64,000 nt of DNA from Gymnothorax reevesii (Eukaryota > Chordata > Actinopteri > Anguilliformes > Muraenidae). The stretch lies in contig CM056584.1 in assembly GCA_029721435.1 (NCBI GenBank), forward strand, positions 9,072,395-9,136,394, written 5' to 3'. The translations under genes and the position numbers were made by a program. A model generated the notes under the pieces. That model did not search any database, was not told the DNA's origin, and saw only the letters and a program-made list of their open reading frames with translations. Shown piece by piece: positions 22,851 through 34,177 of the stretch. How positions within the stretch are numbered: the stretch's first letter is position 1; every line of letters starts with the position of its first letter.

Positions 22851-25800
22851 CTAATGTGAGTGCTAATACCTGGTCATTTTCATACTGTACATGTCTTCTA
22901 TGATGGGAGTATGGGATCAGATGGCATTTCAGCTTAACCCTGCTTGTGTAAAATGGAAATTGAGTGACGTTGTTTGAATGCTAATGCTAACATGCTAATG
23001 CTAGCGATCTAATGTGACTGCTAATACCTGGTCATTTTCATACTGTACATGTCCTCTATGATGGGAGTATGAGATCAGATGGCTTTTCAGCTTAACCCTG
23101 CTTGTGTAAAATGGAAATTGAGTGACGTTAATGTTTGAATGCTAATGCTAACATGCTAATGCTAGCGATCTAATGTGAGTTCTAATATCTGGTCATTTTC
23201 ATACCATACGTGACCTTTATGATGTTAATAGGAGATCAGATGGCATTTCAGCTTAACCCTGCTTGTGTACAATGGAAATTTAGTGACGTTAATGTTTGAA
23301 AGCTAATGCTAACATACTAATGCTAGCGATCTAATGTGAGTGCTAATATCTGGTCATTTTCATACTGTACGTGACCTCTATGATGGGAGTATGGGATCAG
23401 ATGGCATTTCAGCTTAACCCTGCTTGTGTAAAATGGAAATTGAGTGAAGTTAATGTTTGAATGCTAATGCTAACATGCTAATGCTAGCGCTCTAATGTGA
23501 ATGCTAATATGTGGTCATTTTTATACTGTACGTGTCCTCAATGATGTTAATAGGAGATCAGATGGCATTTCAGCTTAACCCTGCTTGTGTAAAATGGAAA
23601 TTTAGTGACGTTAATGTTTGAATGCTAATGCTAACATGCTAATGCTAGCGATCTAATGTGAGTGCTAATATCTGGTCATTTTCATACTATACGTGTCCTC
23701 TATGATGTTAATCGGAGATCAGATGGCATTTCAGCTTCACCCTTCTTGTATTATAAGCAAATTGGGTAATGTTAATGTTTCAATGCTAATGCTAACATGC
23801 TGATGCTAACATGCTAATGTTAGCAATCTAATGTGAGTGCTAATACCTGGTCATTTTCATACTGTACATGTCTTCTATGATGGGAGTACGGGATCAGATG
23901 GCATTTCAGCTTAACCCTGCTTGTGTAAAATGGAAATTGAGTGACGTTGTTTGAATGCTAATGCTAACATGCTAATGCTAGCGATCTAATGTGACTGCTA
24001 ATACCTGGTCATTTTCATACTGTACATCTCCTCTATGATGGGAGTATGAGATCAGATGGCTTTTCAGCTTAACCCTGCTTGTGTAAAGTGGAAATTGAGT
24101 GACGTTAATGTTTGAATGCTAATGCTAACATGCTAATGCTAGCGATCTAATGTGAGTTCTAATATCTGGTCATTTTCATACCATACGTGACCTTTATGAT
24201 GTTAATAGGAGATCAGATGGCATTTCAGCTTAACCCTGCTTGTGTACAATGGAAATTTAGTGACGTTAATGTTTGAATGCTAATGCTAACATGCTAATGC
24301 TAGCGCTCTAATGTGAGTGCTAATATCTGGTCATTTTCATACTGTACATGTCCTCTATGATGGGATTATGAGATCAGATGGCTTTTCAGCTTAACCCTGC
24401 TTGTGTAAAATGGAAATTTAATGACTTTCATGTTTGAATGCTAATGCTAACATGCTAATGCTAGCGATCTAATGTGAGTGCTAATATCTGGTCATTTTCA
24501 TACTATACGTGTCCTCTATGATGTTAATAGGAGATCAGATGGCATTTCAGCTTAACCCTTCTTGTGTAAAATGGAAATTGAGTGATGTTAATGTTTAAAT
24601 GCTAATGCTAACATGCTTATATTAGCTATCTAATGTGAGTTCTAATATCTGGTCATTTTCATACTATACGTGTCCTCTTTGATGTTAATAGGAGATCAGA
24701 TGGCATTTCAGCTTAACCCTTCTTGTTTAAAATGGAAATTGAGTGATGTTAATGTTTAAATGCTAATGCTAACATGCTAATGCTAGCTATCTAATGTGAG
24801 TTCTAATATCTGGTCATTTTCATACCATACGTGACCTTTATGATGTTAATAGGAGATCAGATGGCATTTCAGCTTAACCCTGCTTGTGTACAATGGAAAT
24901 TTAGTGACGTTAATGTTTGAAAGCTAATGCTAACATGCTAATGCTAGCGATCTAATGTGAGTGCTAATATCTGGTCATTTTCATACTGTACGTGACCTCT
25001 ATGATGGGAGTATGGGATCAGATGGCATTTCAGCTTAACCCTGCTTGTGTTAAATGGAAATTGAGTGAAGTTAATGTTTGAATACTAATGCTAACATGCT
25101 AATGCTAGCGCTCTAATGTGAATGCTAATATGTGGTCATTTTTATACTGTACGTGTCCTCAATGATGTTAATAGGAGATCAGATGGCATTTCAGCTTAAC
25201 CCTGCTTGTGTAAAATGGAAATTTAGTGACGTTAATGTTTGAATGCTAATGCTAACATGCTAATGCTAGCGATCTAATGTTAGTGCTAATATCTGGTCAT
25301 TTTCATACTATACGTGTCCTTTATGATGTTAATAGGAGATCAGATGGCATTTCAGCTTAACCCTTGTGTAAAATGGAAATTGAGTGATGTTAATGTTTAA
25401 ATGCTAATGCTAACATGCTAATGCTAGCGCTCTAATGTGAGTGCTAATATCTGGTCATTTTCATACTGTACATGTCCTCTATGATGGGATTATGAGATCA
25501 GATGACTTTTCAGCTTAACCCTGCTTGTGTAAAATGGAAATTTAATGACTTTCATGTTTGAATGCTAATGCTAACATGCTAATGCTAGCGATCTAATGTG
25601 AGTGCTAATATCTGGTCATTTTCATACTATACGTGTCCTCTATGATGTTAATAGGAGATCAGATGGCATTTCAGCTTAACCCTTCTTGTGTAAAATGGAA
25701 ATTGAGTGATGTTCATGTTTAAATGCTAATGCTAACATGCTAATGCTAGCTATCTAATGTGAGTTCTAATATCTGGTCATTTTCATACTATACGTGTCCT

Positions 25801-28676
25801 CTTTGATGTTAATAGGAGATCAGATGGCATTTCAGCTTAACCCTTCTTGTTTAAAATGGAAATTGAGTGATTTTAATGTTTAAATGCTAATGCTAACATT
25901 CTAAAGCTAGCGATCTAATGTGAGTGCTAATACCTGGTCATTTTCATACTGTACGTGTCCTCTATGATGAGAATATGGGATCAGATGGCATTTCAGCTTA
26001 ACCCTGTTTGTGTAAAATGGAAATTGAGTGAAGTTAAAGTTTAAATGCTAATGCTAACATGCTAATGCTAGCGATCTAATGTGAGTGCTAATATCTGGTC
26101 ATTTTCATACTGTACATGTCCTCTATGATGTTAATTGGAGATCAGATGGCATTTAAGCTTTACCCTTCTTGTATAATAAAAAAATTGAGTAATGTTAATG
26201 TTTAAATGCTAAAGCTAACATGCTAATGCTAGCGATCTAATGTGAGTTCTAATATCTGGTCATTTTCATACTGTACGTGTCCTCTATGATGTTAATCGGA
26301 GATCAGATGGCATTTCAGCTTCACCCTTCTTGTGTAAAATGGAAATTGAGTGACATTAATGTTTTAATACTAATGCTAACATGCTAATGCTAGCGATCTA
26401 ATGTGAGTGCTAATATCTGGTCATTTTCATACTGTACGTGTCCTCTATGATGGGAGTATGGGATGAGATGGCATTTCTGCTTAACCCTGCTTGTGTAAAA
26501 TAGAAATTGAGTGACGTTAATGTTTGAATGCTAATGCTAACATGCTAATGCTAGCGATCTAATGTGAGTGCTAATATCTGGTCATTTTCATACTGTAAGT
26601 GTCCTCTATGATGTTAGTATGATATCAGATGGCATTTCTCCTTCACCCTTCTTGTATTATAAGCAAATTGGGTAATGTTAATGTTTCAATGCTAATGCTA
26701 ACATGCTGATGCTAACATGCTAATGCTAACAATCTAATGTGAGTGCTAATACCTGGTCATTTTCATACTGTACATGTCTTCTATGATGGGAGTATGGGAT
26801 CAGATGGCATTTCAGCTTAACCCTGCTTGTGTAAAATGGAAATTGAGTGACGTTAATGTTTGAATGCTAATGCTAACATGCTAATGCTAGCGATCTAATG
26901 TGAGTTCTAATATCTGGTCATTTTCATACCATACATGTCCTTTATGATGTTAATAGGAGATCAGATGGCATTTCAGCTTAACCCTGCTTGTGTACAATGG
27001 AAATTTAGTGACGTTAATGTTTGAATGCTAATGCTAACATGCTAATGCTAGGGATCTATTGTGAGTGCTAATATCTGGTCATTTTCATACTGTACGTGTC
27101 CTCTATGATGGGAGTATGGGATCAGATGGCATTTCAGCTTAACCCTGCTTGTGTAAAATGGAAATTGAGTGAAGTTAATGTTTGAATACTAATGCTAACA
27201 TGCTAATGCTAGCGCTCTAATGTGAATGCTAATATGTGGTCATTTTTATACTGTACGTGTCCTCAATGATGTTAATAGGAGATCAGATGGCATTTCAGCT
27301 TAACCCTGCTTGTGTAAAATGGAAATTTAGTGACGTTAATGTTTGAATGCTAATGCTAACATGCTAATGCTAGCGATCTAATGTGAGTGCTAATATCTGG
27401 TCATTTTAATACTATACGTGTCCTCTATGATGTTAATCGGAGATCAGATGGCATTTCAGCTTCACCCTTCTTGTATTATAAGCAAATTGGGTAATGTTAA
27501 TGTTTCAATGCTAATGCTAACATGCTGATGCTAACATGCTAATGTTAGCAATCTAATGTGAGTGCTAATACCTGGTCATTTTCATACTGTACATGTCTTC
27601 TATGATGGGAGTACGGGATCAGATGGCATTTCAGCTTAACCCTGCTTGTGTAAAATGGAAATTGAGTGACGTTGTTTGAATGCTAATGCTAACATGCTAA
27701 TGCTAGCGATCTAATGTGACTGCTAATACCTGGTCATTTTCATACTGTACATGTCCTCTATGATGGGAGTATGAGATCAGATGGCTTTTCAGCTTAACCC
27801 TGCTTGTGTAAAATGGAAATTGAGTGACGTTAATGTTTGAATGCTAATGCTAACATGCTAATGCTAGCGATCTAATGTGAGTTCTAATATCTGGTCATTT
27901 TCATACCATACGTGACCTTTATGATGTTAATAGGAGATCAGATGGCATTTCAGCTTAACCCTGCTTGTGTACAATGGAAATTTAGTGACGTTAATGTTTG
28001 AATGCTAATGCTAACATGCTAATGCTAGCGCTCTAATGTGAGTGCTAATATCTGGTCATTTTCATACTGTACATGTCCTCTATGATGGGATTATGAGATC
28101 AGATGGCTTTTCAGCTTAACCCTGCTTGTGTAAAATGGAAATTTAATGACTTTCATGTTTGAATGCTAATGCTAACATGCTAATGCTAGCGATCTAATGT
28201 GAGTGCTAATATCTGGTCATTTTCATACTATACGTGTCCTCTATGATGTTAATAGGAGATCAGATGGCATTTCAGCTTAACCCTTCTTGTGTAAAATGGA
28301 AATTGAGTGATGTTAATGTTTAAATGCTAATGCTAACATGCTAATGCTAGCTATCTAATGTGAGTTCTAATATCTGGTCATTTTCATACTATACGTGTCC
28401 TCTTTGATGTTAATAGGAGATCAGATGGCATTTCAGCTTAACCCTTCTTGTTTAAAATGGAAATTGAGTGATTTTAATGTTTAAATGCTAATGCTAACAT
28501 GCTAAAGCTAGCGATCTAATGTGAGTGCTAATACCTGGTCATTTTCATACTGTACGTGTCCTCTATGATGAGAATATGGGATCAGATGGCATTTCAGCTT
28601 AACCCTGTTTGTGTAAAATGGAAATTGAGTGAAGTTAAAGTTTAAATGCTAATGCTAACATGCTAATGCTAGCGAT

Positions 28677-28851
28677 CTAATGTGAGTGCTAATATCTGGT
28701 CATTTTCATACTGTACATGTCCTCTATGATGTAAATAGGAGATCAGATGGCATTTCAGCTTTACCCTTCTTGTATAATAAAAAAATTGAGTAATGTTAAT
28801 GTTTAAATGCTAATGCTAACATGCTGATGCTAACATGCTAATGTTAGCAAT
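28677..28851 (+). repeat. Chimeric monomer A/D-I, second copy
   Basis: Same structure as at 22676, and the 6001-bp counterpart of it. It differs by one base seen here: gtaaatagg at 28731 in place of gttaatagg. Confidence 0.83.
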
Positions 28852-31243
28852 CTAATGTGAGTGCTAATACCTGGTCATTTTCATACTGTACATGTCTTCT
28901 ATGATGGGAGTATGGGATCAGATGGCATTTCAGCTTAACCCTGCTTGTGTAAAATGGAAATTGAGTGACGTTGTTTGAATGCTAATGCTAACATGCTAAT
29001 GCTAGCGATCTAATGTGACTGCTAATACCTGGTCATTTTCATACTGTACATGTCCTCTATGATGGGAGTATGAGATCAGATGGCTTTTCAGCTTAACCCT
29101 GCTTGTGTAAAATGGAAATTGAGTGACGTTAATGTTTGAATGCTAATGCTAACATGCTAATGCTAGCGATCTAATGTGAGTTCTAATATCTGGTCATTTT
29201 CATACCATACGTGACCTTTATGATGTTAATAGGAGATCAGATGGCATTTCAGCTTAACCCTGCTTGTGTACAATGGAAATTTAGTGACGTTAATGTTTGA
29301 AAGCTAATGCTAACATACTAATGCTAGCGATCTAATGTGAGTGCTAATATCTGGTCATTTTCATACTGTACGTGACCTCTATGATGGGAGTATGGGATCA
29401 GATGGCATTTCAGCTTAACCCTGCTTGTGTAAAATGGAAATTGAGTGAAGTTAATGTTTGAATGCTAATGCTAACATGCTAATGCTAGCGCTCTAATGTG
29501 AATGCTAATATGTGGTCATTTTTATACTGTACGTGTCCTCAATGATGTTAATAGGAGATCAGATGGCATTTCAGCTTAACCCTGCTTGTGTAAAATGGAA
29601 ATTTAGTGACGTTAATGTTTGAATGCTAATGCTAACATGCTAATGCTAGCGATCTAATGTTAGTGCTAATATCTGGTCATTTTCATACTATACGTGTCCT
29701 TTATGATGTTAATAGGAGATCAGATGGCATTTCAGCTTAACCCTTGTGTAAAATGGAAATTGAGTGATGTTAATGTTTAAATGCTAATGCTAACATGCTA
29801 ATGCTAGCGATCTAATGTGAGTGCTAATATCTGGTCATTTTCATACTGTACATGTCCTCTATGATGTTAATTGGAGATCAGATGGCATTTAAGCTTTACC
29901 CTTCTTGTATAATAAAAAAATTGAGTAATGTTAATGTTTAAATGCTAAAGCTAACATGCTAATGCTAGCGATCTAATGTGAGTTCTAATATCTGGTCATT
30001 TTCATACTGTACGTGTCCTCTATGATGTTAATCGGAGATCAGATGGCATTTCAGCTTCACCCTTCTTGTGTAAAATGGAAATTGAGTGACATTAATGTTT
30101 TAATACTAATGCTAACATGCTAATGCTAGCGATCTAATGTGAGTGCTAATATCTGGTCATTTTCATACTGTACGTGTCCTCTATGATGGGAGTATGGGAT
30201 GAGATGGCATTTCTGCTTAACCCTGCTTGTGTAAAATGGAAATTGAGTGATGTTAATGTTTAAATGCTAATGCTAACATGCTAATGCTAGCGATCTAATG
30301 TGAGTGCTAATATCTGGTCATTTTCATACTGTCGATGTCCTCTATGATGTTAATAGGAGATCAGATGGCATTTCAGCTTTACCCTTCTTGTATAATAAAA
30401 AAATTGAGTAATGTTAATGTTTAAATGCTAAAGCTAACATGCTAATGCTAGCGATCTAATGTGAGTTCTAATATCTCGTCATTTTCATACTGTACGTGTC
30501 CTCTATGATGTTAATCGGAGATCAGATGGCATTTCAGCTTCACCCTTCTTGTGTAAAATGGAAATTGAGTGACATTAATGTTTTAATACTAATGCTAACA
30601 TGCTAATGCTAGCGATCTAATGTGAGTGCTAATATCTGGTCATTTTCATACTGTACGTGTCCTCTATGATGGGAGTATGGGATCAGATGGCATTTCAGCT
30701 TAACCCTGCTTGTGTAAAATAGAAATTGAGTGACGTTAATGTTTGAATGCTAATGCTAACATGCTAATGCTAGCGATCTAATGTGAGTGCTAATATCTGG
30801 TCATTTTCATACTGTAAGTGTCCTCTATGATGTAAGTATGATATCAGATGGCATTTCTCCTTCACCCTTCTTGTATTATAAGCAAATTGGGTAATGTTAA
30901 TGTTTCAATGCTAATGCTAACATGCTGATGCTAACATGCTAATGCTAGCAATCTAATGTGAGTGCTAATACCTGGTCATTTTCATCCTGTACATGTCTTC
31001 TATGATGGGAGTATGGGATCAGATGGCATTTCAGCTTAACCCTGCTTGTGTAAAATGGAAATTGAGTGACGTTAATGTTTGAATGCCAATGCTAACATGC
31101 TAATGCTAGCGATCTAATGTGAGTTCTAATATCTGGTCATTTTCATACCATACGTGACCTTTATGATGTTAATAGGAGATCAGATGGCATTTCAGCTTAA
31201 CCCTGCTTGTGTACAATGGAAATTTAGTGACGTTAATGTTTGA

Positions 31244-31271
31244 ATGCTAATGCTAACATGCTAATGCTAGC
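31244..31271 (+). repeat. Heptamer tract, four units (161-bp class)
   Basis: Four consecutive heptamers atgctaa, tgctaac, atgctaa, tgctagc occupy the right end of the monomer. This is the usual state in the array. The tract is the part of the monomer that changes length. Confidence 0.92.
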
Positions 31272-31274
31272 GAT

Positions 31275-31435
31275 CTAATGTGAGTGCTAATATCTGGTCA
31301 TTTTCATACTGTACGTGTCCTCTATGATGGGAGTATGGGATCAGATGGCATTTCAGCTTAACCCTGCTTGTGTAAAATGGAAATTGAGTGAAGTTAATGT
31401 TTGAATACTAATGCTAACATGCTAATGCTAGCCCT
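31275..31435 (+). repeat. Reference 161-bp monomer
   Basis: A typical monomer, used here as reference. In order from the anchor: ctaatgtgagtgctaat; ggtcattttcatactg (offset about 22); CpG site tacgtg (offset 40); cctctatgatg (45); ggatcagatggcatttcagc (63); ttaaccctgcttgtg (84); aaaatggaaattgagtga (100); the third diagnostic site, gaagtt here and gacgtt in many monomers (117); ttaatgtttgaata (120); the heptamer tract (from about 130); and gctagc leading into the next anchor. Other monomer types differ at a few of these places. No coding potential, RNA fold or known protein-binding box such as a CENP-B box (core TTCG...CGGG) is visible. Confidence 0.9.
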
Positions 31436-32398
31436 CTAATGTGAATGCTAATATGTGGTCATTTTTATACTGTACGTGTCCTCAATGATGTTAATAGGAG
31501 ATCAGATGGCATTTCAGCTTAACCCTGCTTGTGTAAAATGGAAATTTAGTGACGTTAATGTTTGAATGCTAATGCTAACATGCTAATGCTAGCGATCTAA
31601 TGTTAGTGCTAATATCTGGTCATTTTCATACTATACGTGTCCTTTATGATGTTAATAGGAGATCAGATGGCATTTCAGCTTAACCCTTGTGTAAAATGGA
31701 AATTGAGTGATGTTAATGTTTAAATGCTAATGCTAACATGCTAATGCTAGCGCTCTAATGTGAGTGCTAATATCTGGTCATTTTCATACTGTACATGTCC
31801 TCTATGATGGGATTATGAGATCAGATGGCTTTTCAGCTTAACCCTGCTTGTGTAAAATGGAAATTTAATGACTTTCATGTTTGAATGCTAATGCTAACAT
31901 GCTAATGCTAGCGATCTAATGAGAGTGCTAATATCTGGTCATTTTCATACTATACGTGTCCTCTATGATGTTAATAGGAGATCAGATGGCATTTCAGCTT
32001 AACCCTTCTTGTGTAAAATGGAAATTGAGTGATGTTAATGTTTAAATGCTAATGCTAACATGCTAATGCTAGCTATCTAATGTGAGTTCTAATATCTGGT
32101 CATTTTCATACTATACGTGTCCTCTTTGATGTTAATAGGAGATCAGATGGCATTTCAGCTTAACCCTTCTTGTTTAAAATGGAAATTGAGCGATTTTAAT
32201 GTTTAAATGCTAATGCTAACATGCTAAAGCTAGCGATCTAATGTGAGTGCTAATACCTGGTCATTTTCATACTGTACATGTCCTCTATGATGAGAATATG
32301 GGATCAGATGGCATTTCAGCTTAACCCTGTTTGTGTAAAATGGAAATTGAGTGAAGTTAAAGTTTAAATGCTAATGCTAACATGCTAATGCTAGCGAT

Positions 32399-32573
32399 CT
32401 AATGTGAGTGCTAATATCTGGTCATTTTCATACTGTACATGTCCTCTATGATGTTAATAGGAGATCAGATGGCATTTCAGCTTTACCCTTCTTGTATAAT
32501 AAAAAAATTGAGTAATGTTAATGTTTAAATGCTAATGCTAACATGCTGATGCTAACATGCTAATGTTAGCAAT
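32399..32573 (+). repeat. Chimeric monomer A/D-I, third copy
   Basis: A-type left part with AATAAA-containing A-run, six-heptamer tract with atgctga, end gttagcaatct, followed by J at 32574. It lies in a segment that reappears at 61090-62705. Confidence 0.83.
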
Positions 32574-34016
32574 CTAATGTGAGTGCTAATACCTGGTCAT
32601 TTTCATACTGTACATGTCTTCTATGATGGGAGTATGGGATCAGATGGCATTTCAGCTTAACCCTGCTTGTGTAAAATGGAAATTGAGTGACGTTGTTTGA
32701 ATGCTAATGCTAACATGCTAATGCTAGCGATCTAATGTGACTGCTAATACCTGGTCATTTTCATACTGTACATGTCCTCTATGATGGGAGTATGAGATCA
32801 GATGGCTTTTCAGCTTAACCCTGCTTGTGTAAAATGGAAATTGAGTGACGTTAATGTTTGAATGCTAATGCTAACATGCTAATGCTAGCGATCTAATGTG
32901 AGTTCTAATATCTGGTCATTTTCATACCATACGTGACCTTTATGATGTTAATAGGAGATCAGATGGCATTTCAGCTTAACCCTGCTTGTGTACAATGGAA
33001 ATTTAGTGACGTTAATGTTTGAAAGCTAATGCTAACATGCTAATGCTAGCGATCTAATGTGAGTGCTAATATCTGGTCATTTTCATACTGTACGTGACCT
33101 CTATGATGGGAGTATGGGATCAGATGGCATTTCAGCTTAACCCTGCTTGTGTAAAATGGAAATTGAGTGAAGTTAATGTTTGAATGCTAATGCTAACATG
33201 CTAATGCTAGCGCTCTAATGTGAATGCTAATATGTGGTCATTTTTATACTGTACGTGTCCTCAATGATGTTAATAGGAGATCAGATGGCATTTCAGCTTA
33301 ACCCTGCTTGTGTAAAATGGAAATTTAGTGACGTTAATGTTTGAATGCTAATGCTAACATGCTAATGCTAGCGATCTAATGTTAGTGCTAATATCTGGTC
33401 ATTTTCATACTATACGTGTCCTTTATGATGTTAATAGGAGATCAGATGGCATTTCAGCTTAACCCTTGTGTAAAATGGAAATTGAGTGATGTTAATGTTT
33501 AAATGCTAATGCTAACATGCTAATGCTAGCGCTCTAATGTGAGTGCTAATATCTGGTCATTTTCATACTGTACATGTCCTCTATGATGGGATTATGAGAT
33601 CAGATGACTTTTCAGCTTAACCCTGCTTGTGTAAAATGGAAATTTAATGACTTTCATGTTTGAATGCTAATGCTAACATGCTAATGCTAGCGATCTAATG
33701 TGAGTGCTAATATCTGGTCATTTTCATACTATACGTGTCCTCTATGATGTTAATAGGAGATCAGATGGCATTTCAGCTTAACCCTTCTTGTGTAAAATGG
33801 AAATTGAGTGATGTTAATGTTTAAATGCTAATGCTAACATGCTAATGCTAGCTATCTAATGTGAGTTCTAATATCTGGTCATTTTCATACTATACGTGTC
33901 CTCTTTGATGTTAATAGGAGATCAGATGGCATTTCAGCTTAACCATTCTTGTTTAAAATGGAAATTGAGTGATTTTAATGTTTAAATGCTAATGCTAACA
34001 TGCTAAAGCTAGCGCT

Positions 34017-34177
34017 CTAATGTGAATGCTAATATGTGGTCATTTTTATACTGTACGTGTCCTCAATGATGTTAATAGGAGATCAGATGGCATTTCAGCT
34101 TAACCCTGTTTGTGTAAAATGGAAATTGAGTGAAGTTAAAGTTTAAATGCTAATGCTAACATGCTAATGCTAGCGAT
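34017..34177 (+). repeat. T-position monomer with internal H patch
   Basis: The preceding boundary is the T-specific gctaaagctagc, and the right half has T markers (aaccctgtttgtg, gagtgaagttaaag). The middle, about 34014-34080, is H-type: gctct, gtgaatgctaatatgtgg, catttttatac, cctcaatgatg, ttaatagg. Normal T copies have gatct, ctaatacctgg, catttt and gatgagaatatggg there. The register and length (161 bp) are unchanged. This is best explained by a conversion tract of roughly 70 to 90 bp, or by two close exchanges. Confidence 0.85.

Larger units (their letters stand above)
17463..29660 (+). repeat. 6001-bp HOR (37 monomers), two copies
   Basis: Bases 17463-23659 align to 23464-29660 at 6001 bp. 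The unit has 37 monomers, four of 175 and four of 158 bp. Anchors in 21377-27378: 21377, 21552, 21710, 21871, 22032, 22193, 22354, 22515, 22676, 22851, 23009, 23170, 23331, 23492, 23653, 23828, 23986, 24147, 24308, 24469, 24630, 24791, 24952, 25113, 25274, 25432, 25593, 25754, 25915, 26076, 26237, 26398, 26559, 26734, 26895, 27056, 27217. Shared private marks are cattttaata (21405/27406) and acatactaatgc (23313/29314). One substitution was noticed, 28733 (a) against 22732 (t). The unit itself is a 3725-bp HOR plus 14 further monomers. Confidence 0.9.
29654..34177 (+). repeat. Mosaic block between the 6001-bp and 4222-bp HOR regions
   Basis: Anchors: 29654, 29812, 29973, 30134, 30295, 30456, 30617, 30778, 30953, 31114, 31275, 31436, 31597, 31755, 31916, 32077, 32238, 32399, 32574, 32732, 32893, 33054, 33215, 33376, 33534, 33695, 33856, 34017. 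The order begins S, A, B, C, then A again with the rare actgtcgatgtcc (near 30331). Private or rare marks: atctcgtc near 30475, gatgtaagtatg near 30831, ttcatcctgtac near 30983, gaatgccaatgc near 31081, gccctct near 31432 and aaccattc near 33942. The part 30295-31113 shares tcgatg, gtaagtatg and catcctg with 55757-56575 and 58988-59806. Confidence 0.84.

Noticed and set aside
31350..31370. Telomere-like repeat (ttaaccct)
   Set aside because: Only one TAACCC occurs per monomer, without tandem repetition; it is explained by the monomer itself.
31275..31435. CENP-B box
   Set aside because: No TTCG...CGGG core is present; the few CpGs are in gcgatct, tacgtg, gacgtt and ttaatcgg, none of which fits the box.
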